From assembly GCF_016615955.1 (NCBI RefSeq), contig NZ_CP067113.1, positions 868,001 to 932,000 of the forward strand: a stretch of 64,000 nt of DNA, in the 5' to 3' direction. This DNA is from Luteimonas sp. MC1750 (GTDB taxonomy: Bacteria; Pseudomonadota; Gammaproteobacteria; Xanthomonadales; Xanthomonadaceae). Below the pieces are notes generated by a model, which saw nothing but the letters and a program-made list of their open reading frames with translations, made no database searches and was not told the DNA's origin. The translations under genes were made by a program, and so were the position numbers. Positions 51,847 to 62,778 of the stretch are shown one piece after another (position 1 is the stretch's first letter; each line of letters starts with the position of its first letter).

Positions 51847-52629
51847 ATGACCGGCCACCGCACCCTGTTCGACCTCGACGGACGCATCGCGCTGGTCACC
51901 GGCGGTTCGCGCGGCCTTGGCCTGCAGATCGCCGAGGCGCTGGGCGACCACGGCGCCGCGGTGATGATCGCCGCGCGCAAGCAGCACGAGCTCGACGCCG
52001 CGCTGGTGCACCTGCGCAGCCGCGGCATCCGCGCCGAGACCTGCGCGGTGGACCTCGCCGCCGATGGCGGCGCGGAGACCCTGGTCGAGGCGACGCTGGA
52101 CGCGTTCGGCGCCATCGACGTGCTGGTCAACAATGCCGGTGCCAGCTGGGGCGCGCCGGCCGAGGACTATCCGCTCGAGGCCTGGGACAAGGTCTTCGGC
52201 CTCAACGTGCGCGCGCTGTTCGCGCTGTCGCAGCAGGTGGCGCGGCGCGCGATGCTGCCGCGCGGCAGCGGCCGCATCGTCAACATCGCCTCGGTCGCCG
52301 GACTGCGCGGCAATGCCGGCGCCCTGCTCAAGACCGCCGCCTACAACGCCTCCAAGGGCGCGGTGGTGAACCTGACCCGCGCGCTGGCCGCGGAGTGGGG
52401 CGGGCGCGGCATCACCGTCAACGCGATCGCGCCCGGGTTCTTCCCTTCGAAGATGAGCCAGGGCGTGATCGGCGCGCTGGGCGAGGATGCGCTGATGGGC
52501 AATGCGCCGCTGCGCCGGCTCGGCGGCGATGCCGACCTCAAGGGCGCGGCCCTGCTGTTCGCCTCCGACGCGGGTGCGCACATCACCGGCCAGGTGCTGG
52601 CGGTCGACGGCGGGTACACGGCGGTATGA
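51847..52629 (+). CDS. SDR family oxidoreductase
   Basis: A 260-residue classical short-chain dehydrogenase. The cofactor loop TGGSRGLG is near residue 18, NNAG near 94, the catalytic YNASK lies at about 163-167, and the C-terminal APGFFPSKM and VDGGYT. The AARKQ after the second strand suggests NADP preference. It may act on the 3-hydroxy group, as LvaD does, or on a ring substituent; the substrate is unknown. It starts 4 bases after the thiolase and overlaps the next SDR. Confidence 0.9.
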   Translation: MTGHRTLFDLDGRIALVTGGSRGLGLQIAEALGDHGAAVMIAARKQHELDAALVHLRSRGIRAETCAVDLAADGGAETLVEATLDAFGAIDVLVNNAGASWGAPAEDYPLEAWDKVFGLNVRALFALSQQVARRAMLPRGSGRIVNIASVAGLRGNAGALLKTAAYNASKGAVVNLTRALAAEWGGRGITVNAIAPGFFPSKMSQGVIGALGEDALMGNAPLRRLGGDADLKGAALLFASDAGAHITGQVLAVDGGYTAV

Positions 52630-53543
52630 GCGCGATGGCGGCCATGGGCGACCTGCGCGGCAAGGTGGCGGTGATCACCGGCGCCGGCTCCGGCTTCGGC
52701 CGCGAGTTCGCGCGCCTGGCCGCCGATGCCGGCATGGCCCTGGTGCTGGTGGACGTGCAGGCCGACGCGCTCGCCGGGACCGCGGCCAGGCTCGAAGCCA
52801 AGGGCGCGACCGTGATGCAGCGCCGGCTGGACGTTGCCGACGGCGATGCCATGCAGACTTTGGCGCACGACACCTGGGCGCGCTTCGGCGCGGTCCACCT
52901 GCTGTTCAACAATGCCGGCGTCGGCACCACCGGCATGGTCTGGGAAGCCAGCGTCCAGGACTGGGAGTGGGTGCTCGGCGTCAACCTGTGGGGCACGATC
53001 CACGGCGTGCGTGCCTTCGTGCCGCGCATGCTTGAGGTCGCCGCCAAGGAGCCGGCCTATCGCGGCCACGTGGTCAACACCGCGTCGATGGCGGGGCTGG
53101 TCAATCCGCCGCTGACCGGCCCGTACAACGTCGCCAAGCACGCCGTGGTGTCGCTGTCGGAGACGCTCCACCAGGACCTGTCGCTGGTCGGCGACCGTGT
53201 CGGCTGCTCGGTGCTGTGTCCTTCCTGGGTCGGCACCGGGATTGCCCGGGCCGACCGCAACCGCGACCCGCGGGCGTTGCGCACCCACAGCCGCGCGGCC
53301 GCCGTGGGCCAGTCGCTGGTCGACAAGGCGGTGTCCTCGGCGAAGACCACCGCCGCGGACGTGGCGCAACTGACCTTCGAGGCCATCGCCGAACGCCGCT
53401 TCTGGATCCTCCCGCACCCGCAGGCGCTGGAGGGCGTGCGCGCGCGCCTCGACGCCCTGCGGTCGCTCGCACCTCCCCCCGACCCCTACGCCGCGCTGCC
53501 GCAGCTGCGGCGCCAGATCCTCGACGCGCTGCACGCGCCCTGA
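52626..53543 (+). CDS. SDR family oxidoreductase
   Basis: A 305-residue short-chain dehydrogenase, longer than the typical 250. Cofactor loop TGAGSGFGREFARL, VDVQADAL (acidic end of strand 2, so NAD is favoured), NNAGVGTTGM, and the active-site YNVAKHA. A C-terminal extension of about 50 residues (FWILPHPQALEGVRARL) is typical of one SDR subgroup with broad substrates. Overlaps the previous SDR stop (ATGA). Confidence 0.9.
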   Translation: MSAMAAMGDLRGKVAVITGAGSGFGREFARLAADAGMALVLVDVQADALAGTAARLEAKGATVMQRRLDVADGDAMQTLAHDTWARFGAVHLLFNNAGVGTTGMVWEASVQDWEWVLGVNLWGTIHGVRAFVPRMLEVAAKEPAYRGHVVNTASMAGLVNPPLTGPYNVAKHAVVSLSETLHQDLSLVGDRVGCSVLCPSWVGTGIARADRNRDPRALRTHSRAAAVGQSLVDKAVSSAKTTAADVAQLTFEAIAERRFWILPHPQALEGVRARLDALRSLAPPPDPYAALPQLRRQILDALHAP

Positions 53544-53558
53544 GCCACCGGAGCCTGC

Positions 53559-54722
<1,164 letters not shown>

Positions 54723-54733
54723 GGTCACGACGC

Positions 54734-55849
54734 ATGGATGTTTCCTTCACCGAAGAACAGCAGATGCTCCATGACTCGATCCGGCGGTATCTCGCGTCCG
54801 ACTATCCGCTCGAGCACCGCGCGAAGACCATCGCCGGCGAGGACGGCTGGTCGGCCGACACCTGGCGGGCGCTGGCCGACCTGGGCCTGCTCGCGCTCGA
54901 CATCGAGGAGGCCGATGGCGGCATCGGCGCCGGCCCGGTCGGCACCATGCTGGTGTCGCAGGCCACCGGCGCGGGGCTGCTGCTCGAACCCTTCCATTCC
55001 AGCGCGGTGCTGGCCACGCGCGTCATCTCGCTGCTGGGGCAGGGCGAACGGCGCACGATGCTGCTCGACGCGCTGGCTTCCGGCGACGCGGTCGCGGTGC
55101 TGGCACACGACGAGGACGGCGGCTGGTTCGATGCGCGCAGCACCACCGCCGAGCCGGATGGCGACGGCTGGCGCCTGCATGGCCGCAAGGCGCGCGTCTA
55201 CCACGCGCCAATGGCGCGCTGGCTGCTGGTGAGCGCGCGCACGCAGGACGGCAGCGGCGTGTTCCTGGTCGAGCGCGATGCCGAAGGCATGGAGCTGCGG
55301 GCGCTGCGCACGGTCGATGGCCAGCGTGCTGCGGACATCGAACTCGATCTGCACCTGCCGGCAGATGCGCGGCTGGGGGGTGAGGCCTCCGCGGCGCTGG
55401 AGCAGGCGCTCGACCATGGACTCGCGGCGCTGTGCGCCGATGCGCTGGGCGTGCTCGATCGCACGCTGGCCACCACCGTGCAGTACACACGCGACCGCGT
55501 GCAGTTCGGCACGCCAATCGGCCGCTTCCAGGCGCTGCAGCACCGCATGGCGGACATGTACATGCAGGTCGAGCAGGCGCGTTCGATGAGCTATCTCGCC
55601 ACCTCGGCCTGCCTGGGCGACGACGCGCAGGCGCGGCGCGAGGCGGTGTCGGGGGCGAAGGTCGTGGTCGGCCAGGCCGCGCGGCGGGTCGGGCAGGAGG
55701 CGGTCCAGCTGCACGGCGGCATGGGCATGACCGATGAACTCGATGTCAGCCACTGCTTCCGGCGGCTGCTGGCCTTCGAGCTGCGCATGGGGACGACCGA
55801 CGAGCACCTGCGTGCGCTGCATGGGCTTGCACGGGCGGAGGCGGCGTAG
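54734..55849 (+). CDS. acyl-CoA dehydrogenase, second of a tandem pair
   Basis: A 371-residue acyl-CoA dehydrogenase, shorter and more divergent than its neighbour. The middle domain is altered (DEDGGWFDARSTTA, LHGRKARVYHAPMARWLL), while the C-terminal flavin-contact block is good (QFGTPIGRFQALQHRMADM, EAVQLHGGMGMTDELDVSHCFRRL). Such partners complete the active site of heteromeric dehydrogenases. It ends the plus-strand operon; the next gene is 181 bases away behind a G-rich spacer with nothing recognisable apart from a late ribosome site. Confidence 0.9.
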   Translation: MDVSFTEEQQMLHDSIRRYLASDYPLEHRAKTIAGEDGWSADTWRALADLGLLALDIEEADGGIGAGPVGTMLVSQATGAGLLLEPFHSSAVLATRVISLLGQGERRTMLLDALASGDAVAVLAHDEDGGWFDARSTTAEPDGDGWRLHGRKARVYHAPMARWLLVSARTQDGSGVFLVERDAEGMELRALRTVDGQRAADIELDLHLPADARLGGEASAALEQALDHGLAALCADALGVLDRTLATTVQYTRDRVQFGTPIGRFQALQHRMADMYMQVEQARSMSYLATSACLGDDAQARREAVSGAKVVVGQAARRVGQEAVQLHGGMGMTDELDVSHCFRRLLAFELRMGTTDEHLRALHGLARAEAA

Positions 55850-56030
55850 CGGCAACACCGGCGGCCCGCGTCCACGGCGCGAGGTGGCCAGGAGGGAGGA
55901 GACGGACGTACGCAGGGGACGCGGCAGAACAGGAAGACACGCGGCACAGGCAAACATTCGAGGCTTCCGGGTCGCCGCAGGCGGTAGCGACCAGCGAGGG
56001 CCCAACGCAGGACTACGGGAGGGTAGACCC

Positions 56031-58583
56031 ATGAACGGAAACACGATCCATCGCAACGTGCTCGCCGCGGCAGTGGCATGCGCGCTGGCCGGCTTCGCGA
56101 CGAGCGCGCTGGCGGCCACCCCCATGCAGGACGGGGGCAACCAGGGGGAGGCGCCTGCGGACAACGAACGGGCGACCACGCTCGACGGCCTGATCGTCAC
56201 CGCGCAGAAGCGCGAGGAGGCGCTGCAGGACGTCCCGATCACGATGAGCGTGCTGCCCGAGCAGCTGTTGCAGGATGCGGGCGCGCGCGACATCAAGGAA
56301 CTCCAGCACCTGGTCTCGGGCATGAGCGTCACCAGCACGGCCTCGGAAAGCCAGACCACGGTGCGCCTGCGCGGCGTCGGCACGGTGGGCGACAACCCGG
56401 GCCTGGAATCGTCGGTGGGCGTGGTGATCGACGGCGTCTACCGTCCCCGCAACGGCGTGGGCTTCGGCGACCTCGGTCCGGTCGAGCGGGTGGAGGTGCT
56501 CAAGGGCCCGCAGGGCACGGTGTTCGGCAAGAACACCTCGGCCGGCCTGGTCAATGTCGTGACGCGGGCGCCGTCGTACACCCAGAGCGCGGAAGCCGAG
56601 TTCACCGCCGGCAACTACGGCCTGTTCGGCGTGTCGGCCAGCTACAACGATGCGCTCAGCGAGACCGCGGCGTTCAGCCTCTATGGTGTCAAGCGCTGGC
56701 GTGACGGCTTCCTCGACGTCGAGACCGGCGCGGGGCCGCGCACCAGCCGCGAGGACAACGACCTCGACTTCCACGGCCTGCGTGGCCAGCTGCTGCTCGA
56801 GCCGACCGATGGCCTGCGCATCCGCATGATCGCCGACTTCGCCAGCCGCGACGAGGAATGCTGCGCAGCGGTCACCACCACGCGCGGCCCCACCGCCGCC
56901 ATCGTCGATGCCCTGGCCGGTGGCGCGGGCGTCATTCCCGTGCCCGATCCCGAGCGTCGCCTGGCCTACAGCAACGACGGCAGCCGCCAGTCCGTGGTGG
57001 ACAAGGGCGTATCGGTGCAGGTCGACTGGGACATGCCATGGATGGGCGATGCCACGCTGACCTCGATCACGGCCATGCGCGAGTGGACCAACCTCAACTC
57101 CGGCGATCTCGACTTCACCACGGCGCCGATCTGGGTCCGCCCCTACGGCGAAGGCCTGAACGACGTCGGCTTCGAGACCTTCAGCCAGGAGCTGCGCCTG
57201 ACCGGCTCGAGCGAGCGGGTGGACTGGATGGTCGGCGCCTTCTATGCCGACGAGGACCTGGTGCGCAACGACAGCATCACCATGGGCGGCGCCTACGAGT
57301 CCTACCTGTCGATCGCGCTGCTGAACAACATCGCCAACGCGTTCCCGGCCGGCCTGGTCGACACCAGCAACCCGTTCCTGTTCCTGTCGCAGGCGGCGGG
57401 CCGGCCCTTCGGCTCGACCTTCGTCGGCGGCGGCAGCCACGACCACTTCGAGCAGAACGCGCGCAGCACGGCGCTGTTCACCAACAACGTGTGGCGGGCC
57501 ACCGACGCGCTCGACATCACCCTGGGCGCGCGCTACACCGACGAGAGCAAGACGCTGCGCTCGCAGCTGTCCAACCCCAACGGCGGCATTGGCTGCCTCA
57601 ACGGCCTGGCCAATCCGGCCCAGGTCGGCGCGGCGCTCGCCGGCCGCGGCGTGCCCGGGCCCTACATCGCCGGCCTGGTGCCGACGGTCATCGGCTACAT
57701 GTGCCTGCCGTGGAGCAACGTGATGCACAACGGCCGCGACACCTGGCAGGAGCGCGACGAGAAGGAATGGTCCGGCTCGCTGCGGGCGTCGTACCGCTGG
57801 AGCGATGCACTGATGACCTATGCGTCGGCGGCGCGCGGCTACAAGGCCGGCGGCTTCAACCTGGACCGCGTGCAGTCGTCGAACGGCTTGTCGTCGGGCG
57901 ATGCCGGCATCACTCCGGTGGTCGACACCGCGTTCCCCGGCGAGTTCGTCGACAGCTACGAACTCGGCCTGAAGTCGACCCTGGCCGGCGGCAACCTGCT
58001 GCTCAACGCCGCGCTGTTCCAGCAGACCTTCACCGACTTCCAGCTCAACAGCTTCCTTGGCACCAGCTACGTGGTGCGTTCGATCCCCGAGCTCAGGAGC
58101 CAGGGCCTCGACCTCGACCTGATGTGGCAGACGCCGGTGGACGGCCTGTCGCTGCAGGGCGGCGCGACGTACCTGGACGCGGAGTTCGGCAGCGAGCTGC
58201 TGCCCGACGCCGACCTGGTGCTGCTGCCCGGGGCGACGCCGGGGTTCATGCCGCGCTGGCAGGCCAATGCGTCGATGACCTACGAGTGGGATTTCGCCGA
58301 CAGCATGCTGGGCCGCGTGTATCTGGGCGCGCGCTACACCGGCGACCACAACACCGGCTCCGACCTCGATCCACAGAAGTTCCAGGAGGCCTACACCGTG
58401 GTCGATGCGCGCGTCGTGCTCGGCTCGCGCAACCGCCGCTGGGCGGTGGAGCTCTGGGGCCGCAACCTGACCGACGAGACCTACAGCCAGGTCGGTTTCG
58501 ACGCGCCGATCCAGACCGGGTCGTGGAACGCCTTCCTCGGTGCGCCGCGGACCTGGGGCCTGACCCTGCGGGTCATGTACTGA
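56031..58583 (+). CDS. TonB-dependent receptor (outer membrane)
   Basis: An 850-residue outer-membrane receptor. It has a signal peptide (ending ATSALAATP, about residue 24), a TonB box-like region (LDGLIVTAQKREE), a plug domain with GVVIDGVYRP and VERVEVLKGPQGTVFGKN, and a 22-strand barrel ending in an aromatic-rich final strand. TIVTAQKREEALQDVP-type plugs are typical of sphingomonad/xanthomonad receptors for organic substrates rather than siderophores. Placed after the beta-oxidation genes, it probably imports the lipid or sterol-like compound degraded there. GGGAGGG precedes ATG 56031. Confidence 0.9.
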   Translation: MNGNTIHRNVLAAAVACALAGFATSALAATPMQDGGNQGEAPADNERATTLDGLIVTAQKREEALQDVPITMSVLPEQLLQDAGARDIKELQHLVSGMSVTSTASESQTTVRLRGVGTVGDNPGLESSVGVVIDGVYRPRNGVGFGDLGPVERVEVLKGPQGTVFGKNTSAGLVNVVTRAPSYTQSAEAEFTAGNYGLFGVSASYNDALSETAAFSLYGVKRWRDGFLDVETGAGPRTSREDNDLDFHGLRGQLLLEPTDGLRIRMIADFASRDEECCAAVTTTRGPTAAIVDALAGGAGVIPVPDPERRLAYSNDGSRQSVVDKGVSVQVDWDMPWMGDATLTSITAMREWTNLNSGDLDFTTAPIWVRPYGEGLNDVGFETFSQELRLTGSSERVDWMVGAFYADEDLVRNDSITMGGAYESYLSIALLNNIANAFPAGLVDTSNPFLFLSQAAGRPFGSTFVGGGSHDHFEQNARSTALFTNNVWRATDALDITLGARYTDESKTLRSQLSNPNGGIGCLNGLANPAQVGAALAGRGVPGPYIAGLVPTVIGYMCLPWSNVMHNGRDTWQERDEKEWSGSLRASYRWSDALMTYASAARGYKAGGFNLDRVQSSNGLSSGDAGITPVVDTAFPGEFVDSYELGLKSTLAGGNLLLNAALFQQTFTDFQLNSFLGTSYVVRSIPELRSQGLDLDLMWQTPVDGLSLQGGATYLDAEFGSELLPDADLVLLPGATPGFMPRWQANASMTYEWDFADSMLGRVYLGARYTGDHNTGSDLDPQKFQEAYTVVDARVVLGSRNRRWAVELWGRNLTDETYSQVGFDAPIQTGSWNAFLGAPRTWGLTLRVMY

Positions 58584-58613
58584 GCCCGGCCCGGTGATGC
58601 GGCGGCGGACGTC

Positions 58614-59201
58614 TCAGCGCGGCGGAGGCGTCCGCGCAGCACCGGGCGGCGTGTCGGCTGGGCTGGAGTCCACGGCCCGCCGCTTGCCGAATGCCATATG
58701 GTCGAACACGCCATCGCGCCGCACCCAGGCGTGGTGCAGCGCGGCGCCGGCATGCACCAGCACCAGGGCCAGCAGCCCATAGGCCAGCCATGCATGCAGT
58801 TCGCGCAGCAGCCCATAACGGGCGAGGTCGGCGTCCATGAGCGCGGGCAGCACGAATCCGCCCACGCGCACCGGCAGTCCGGCGGCGCCGTGCATCGCCC
58901 AGCCGGTGAGCGGCAGCGCCAGCATCAGCCCATACAGCGCCCAGTGACTGGCCCGCGCAAGCGCGCGCTGCAGCGCGGGAATGCTGTGCGGCAGTGGCGG
59001 AGCGCGGAAGCGCAGGCGGTTGGCCAGGCGCAGCAGCACCAGCACCAGCGCAAGTACGCCGAAGGCCTTGTGCAGCTGGATGGCGGGCGTGGTCCAGGTC
59101 TGCCAGCGGTCGACCATGCTCACGCCCAGGCTGAGTTGCGACAGCAGCAACGCGGCCATCGCCCAGTGCAGCAGGCGCGCGGACAACGGGTAGCGGCTCA
59201 T
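58614..59201 (-). CDS. cytochrome b561 family membrane protein
   Basis: A 195-residue four-helix di-heme protein. Histidines suited for heme ligation occur in LLHWAMAALLL (helix 1), QLHKAFGVLALVL (helix 2), ASHWALYGLMLALPLTGW (helix 3) and ELHAWLAYGLLALVLVHAG (helix 4). It would pass electrons from the quinone pool to a periplasmic partner. It overlaps the upstream catalase-family gene by four bases, so the peroxidase is the likely electron acceptor. Confidence 0.88.
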   Translation of the reverse strand: MSRYPLSARLLHWAMAALLLSQLSLGVSMVDRWQTWTTPAIQLHKAFGVLALVLVLLRLANRLRFRAPPLPHSIPALQRALARASHWALYGLMLALPLTGWAMHGAAGLPVRVGGFVLPALMDADLARYGLLRELHAWLAYGLLALVLVHAGAALHHAWVRRDGVFDHMAFGKRRAVDSSPADTPPGAARTPPPR

Positions 59202-60274
59202 GGCGCGCCGTCCAGCAGGGTTTCGCGCGCGCGCCGGCGCAGGCTTTCGGCATAGGCGGCGCGGCGGGCGTGCAGGACGGGATCGGCGGATGGCTCGATG
59301 CCTTCCGGCAGCACCAGCGGGTCGAAGTTGAGGCCGTTGCAGTCGCCGCCCTCCTGCGCACGGGCGGCGGTGAGTTCGACGGTGCCGGCATCCACGGTGC
59401 GGCGGGTGTCAGGCCAGGGCAGGGCGCCGTTGTCGACGGGATCGCCGGGTTCGGCCAGCTGCAGGCGCAGCGTCCAGCGCAGCGGGCCGTCGGCCAGGCG
59501 CTGCTGGAACTCGCGGCTCAGCGCGTCATCGGAGTGCGCGCCGTCGCCCAGCGGCACGAACGAGGCCTCCGGCACCATCGCCCAGCGCACCGGCTGGCGC
59601 TGGCCCTGCGCATCGACCAGCACGAAGGCGTTGATGCCGTGGTACTGCGTGTTCGCCCAGCTGTCGCTGGCCGTGTAGCCCGCCTGCCACGCGCGGAATG
59701 CGGCGCTTTCGGGATGGGCCTCGAAGAACGCCGCGATGCGCGCCGGGTCCGGCTTGCCGGTGGCGGGGTCGGGCGCCATCGCGCGCAGCTGGTCGTGGAA
59801 CGCCTCCGGCGTGCCCACCGCCAGCACCGGCGGGGTGTTCATCGCCATCCGCCACTGCTGCCCATCGGCCTGGGTGATGGCCAGGGCCATGCTGCGTACG
59901 CCGGCGCTGGCTTCGGGTGCGACCGGGCTGCCGCCGCCGATCGACATCCGCCCCAGCACGGGCGACTCGCCGGCGGCGAACAGACGTGCCGACGACAGCG
60001 CCGCCGCATCGCCCGAGGCGATGAAGCGGCCCGATACGCACAGCCCGCGTGCGTGGGCACGGCGGAACCCGGCATGCATCGGCTCACCGCCGCCCTGCAT
60101 GGTGTCGACGATCGCGCTGGCGCGGTGTTCTGCGCCATTGCCGAACGCGCCGCGCAGGCCGGCGACGCCGACGGCCACGGCGCCCAGAAGCAACGCAATG
60201 AGGACGGTGCGCAGTACGCGGCTGCGGGCTGGCAACGGGGCCCCAAGGGGCGAGGGCTGCGGGGCGGGATCCAT
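59198..60274 (-). CDS. membrane-anchored catalase-family peroxidase (SrpA-like)
   Basis: A 358-residue protein with an N-terminal transmembrane anchor (about 22-42, VLRTVLIALLLGAVAVGVAG) and a periplasmic catalase-related core. The distal histidine is in GFRRAHARGLCV, the heme region includes GRMSIGGGSPVAP, and the proximal tyrosine is probably in HARRAAYAESLRRR. It is shorter than true catalases (about 480), as in the SrpA-like subgroup, so peroxidase activity is more likely than catalase. The start ATG 60274 gives the anchor; longer frames are unlikely. Coupled to cytochrome b561. Confidence 0.85.
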   Translation of the reverse strand: MDPAPQPSPLGAPLPARSRVLRTVLIALLLGAVAVGVAGLRGAFGNGAEHRASAIVDTMQGGGEPMHAGFRRAHARGLCVSGRFIASGDAAALSSARLFAAGESPVLGRMSIGGGSPVAPEASAGVRSMALAITQADGQQWRMAMNTPPVLAVGTPEAFHDQLRAMAPDPATGKPDPARIAAFFEAHPESAAFRAWQAGYTASDSWANTQYHGINAFVLVDAQGQRQPVRWAMVPEASFVPLGDGAHSDDALSREFQQRLADGPLRWTLRLQLAEPGDPVDNGALPWPDTRRTVDAGTVELTAARAQEGGDCNGLNFDPLVLPEGIEPSADPVLHARRAAYAESLRRRARETLLDGAP

Positions 60275-60404
60275 GGGGCGCCTGCGGAGGGTGGTGGGGG
60301 AGGTCAAGCAATGGCCATCATCGCCCAAGCTGGCAGCTTCGGCCGCATACGCCTGACCGGGCGCGATCCGCCATCCCGGCGCGGTGGACGCTGCCGTTCG
60401 GATT

Positions 60405-60428
60405 GCAAAATGGGAATCGTTCGCATCT
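60405..60428 (+). promoter_or_regulatory. Fur-like iron box upstream of the siderophore receptor
   Basis: GCAAAATGGGAATCGTTCGC is an imperfect palindrome matching the Fur consensus (core AATG..AATC.TT) at about 12 of 19 positions by eye. It lies about 115 bases before the receptor ATG and divergent from the peroxidase. Iron-dependent repression of the receptor is expected. Confidence 0.5.
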
Positions 60429-60540
60429 AATGGGCCTCGGCCGACGCCATGTCGGCTGCCTATGCACCCGATTCGTCCCGCCAGCTGAGGTCGCCAGCGG
60501 ACACAGGGCTCGTCCCTCGTCCGACAACCAGCGACCCTCA

Positions 60541-62778
60541 ATGCCCCCCACCTGCCAGATCCCTTCGCGGCCCTTCCGCGATCGCATCACCGATCCCGCG
60601 TTCCGCGCCAGCGCGTTCCGCACCAGCGCGCTCCGCGCCGCCATCGCGCTCGCCCTGCCGCTGATGCTCGCCACGGCTCCCGGCCTGGCCGCGGCCCAGT
60701 CCGCCGAGCTCGCCACCCAGCCCGCGGCCGAGGCCACCATCAGCACCGGCACCCTCGCCGCCACCGACCTCGACACCATCCGCGTCGTCGGCCAGCGCGC
60801 CAACCGCGTCAGCAATGGCGCCACCAACCTCGACCTCTCGATCCGCGAGACGCCGCAGTCCATCAGCGTGGTCACCGCCGAGCAGATGCGCCAGTTCGGC
60901 GCCAACAGCGTCAACGCCGCGTTGCGCCTGGCCACGGGCGTGCGCGTGGACGAGTGGGAGACCAACCGCACCAGCTACAGCGCGCGCGGCTTCGACATCC
61001 TCAACACGCAGGTCGACGGCGTAGGCCTCCCCAACGGCTGGGGCACCACCACCGGCGCGGTCGATGCCGCCGGCTACGAGAAGGTGGAGGTGATCCGCGG
61101 CGCCAACGGGCTGCTGACCGGCGTGGGCAACGCGGCGGGCACCATCAACTACGTGCGCAAGCGGCCGACCAATGAACGCGAGGGTCGGTTCGGCCTGTCC
61201 TACGGTTCCTGGAACACGCTGCGCGCGGAGGTGGATTACTCCACGCCGTTCACCGCCGATGGCACCTGGGCCGGACGCGTGGTGGCCGCGCACGAGCAGG
61301 GCGATTCCTGGCTGCGCGCCAACGAGAATTCCCGCGACTTCTTCTACGGCGTGGTCGATGGGCAGGTCGGCGATCGCGGCACGCTGACGCTGGGCTGGTC
61401 GTACCAGCGCGCGGAGTCCGACGGCATCATGTGGGGCGCGCTGCCCTTCACCAACAGCGACGGCACGCAGCGCGAATGGCCGCGCAATACCAGCACCACC
61501 CAGGACTGGACCTACTGGGACACCACCGCGCACACGGCCTTCGCCGAGTACACGCACGACGTGGCCGACGATTGGCAGTTGAAGCTCTCCTACAACTACC
61601 GCCGCAACACCGGCGACGAGCGCATGTTCTACGCCTTCGATGGTCTGGGCACGGGCCTGGATCCGGAGACCGGCCTCGGCCTGTCCGGCTATCCCTGGGG
61701 CGGCGACGACGAAGCCACGGCGCACCTCGGCACCGCCACGCTCAACGGCACGTTCCAGATGTTCGGGCGCGAGCACGAGGCGATGGTGGGCCTCGCCCGC
61801 GCGCGCAGCACCACCGACAACCGCGAGCGCACCGCGGACTTCTCGTCACCCGCCTGGGGTCCGCTGCCACCGTTTCCGTATCCGACCAACGCCATCCCGG
61901 AGCCCGACTGGAGCGAGCCCAACCTCTACTCCGAACTCGACCAGGAGCTCACGCGCGCCTTCGCGGCCACGCGCATTGCGCTCACCGATCGCTTCAAGGC
62001 CATCGTCGGCGCCAACCACGCGCGCTACCGCCGCAGCGGGAATTCCTATGACCTGGGCTTCGACCAGACGACGAAGCACACCAGCCCCTACGGCGGCCTG
62101 ACCTTCGACTTCACCGACCGCGTGCTCGGCTATGTCAGCTACTCCGATATCCATCAGCCGCAGGACCAGGTGGATGCCAACGACCGCTACCTCGACGCCA
62201 GCCAGGGCGTGAACTACGAGGCGGGCATCAAGGCCGACTGGCTGGACGGGCGGCTGCTGACGACGGTGGCGGTGTTCAAGGCCGACCAGGAAGGCCTGGC
62301 CACGCCGACGGGCCAGTACAACGAGTTCGGCATGGCGATCTATGCGCCGGTGGACGTGCGCTCGAAGGGCGTGGAGCTGGAGGCGGTGGGGCGGATCACC
62401 GATCACCTGGATCTCGTTGCCGGCTACACCGCGCTGCGGCTGGACGGCCTCGACGGCCGCGACACCTATCCCTGGGTGCCGCGCCGCACGGCCAACCTGC
62501 TCTTGAGCGGGCGCTTCCCGGCCTACGAGGCGCTGTCCTGGGGCATTGGCGGGCGCTGGCAGAGCGGCATCTTCAATACCGAAGCCAGCGGCTTCCGCGT
62601 GCGCCAGGACAGCTACGCGGTGGCGAACGCATTCGTCGCCTGGGACTTCGCGCCCGACGCCACGCTGCGCCTCAACGCCAACAATATCACCGACGAGAAG
62701 TACATCAACACGCTGCGCTACAGCGGCTATTACGGCGCGCCCGCGAACTACACGCTCAGCCTTGACTGGAGGTTCTGA
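60541..62778 (+). CDS. TonB-dependent siderophore receptor
   Basis: A 745-residue outer-membrane receptor of the FpvA/FhuE type. A long N-terminal leader (to about residue 53) precedes the plug. The plug has the TonB-box-like LDTIRVVGQR, then RETPQSISVVTAEQM, YSARGFDILNTQVDGV and EVIRGANGLLTGVGNAAG with TINYVRKRP, the standard siderophore receptor sequence. The barrel ends in NYTLSLDWRF, with the terminal phenylalanine required for outer-membrane assembly. It overlaps the DUF3649 gene by one base. Substrate probably an iron-hydroxamate or similar. Confidence 0.93.
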   Translation: MPPTCQIPSRPFRDRITDPAFRASAFRTSALRAAIALALPLMLATAPGLAAAQSAELATQPAAEATISTGTLAATDLDTIRVVGQRANRVSNGATNLDLSIRETPQSISVVTAEQMRQFGANSVNAALRLATGVRVDEWETNRTSYSARGFDILNTQVDGVGLPNGWGTTTGAVDAAGYEKVEVIRGANGLLTGVGNAAGTINYVRKRPTNEREGRFGLSYGSWNTLRAEVDYSTPFTADGTWAGRVVAAHEQGDSWLRANENSRDFFYGVVDGQVGDRGTLTLGWSYQRAESDGIMWGALPFTNSDGTQREWPRNTSTTQDWTYWDTTAHTAFAEYTHDVADDWQLKLSYNYRRNTGDERMFYAFDGLGTGLDPETGLGLSGYPWGGDDEATAHLGTATLNGTFQMFGREHEAMVGLARARSTTDNRERTADFSSPAWGPLPPFPYPTNAIPEPDWSEPNLYSELDQELTRAFAATRIALTDRFKAIVGANHARYRRSGNSYDLGFDQTTKHTSPYGGLTFDFTDRVLGYVSYSDIHQPQDQVDANDRYLDASQGVNYEAGIKADWLDGRLLTTVAVFKADQEGLATPTGQYNEFGMAIYAPVDVRSKGVELEAVGRITDHLDLVAGYTALRLDGLDGRDTYPWVPRRTANLLLSGRFPAYEALSWGIGGRWQSGIFNTEASGFRVRQDSYAVANAFVAWDFAPDATLRLNANNITDEKYINTLRYSGYYGAPANYTLSLDWRF

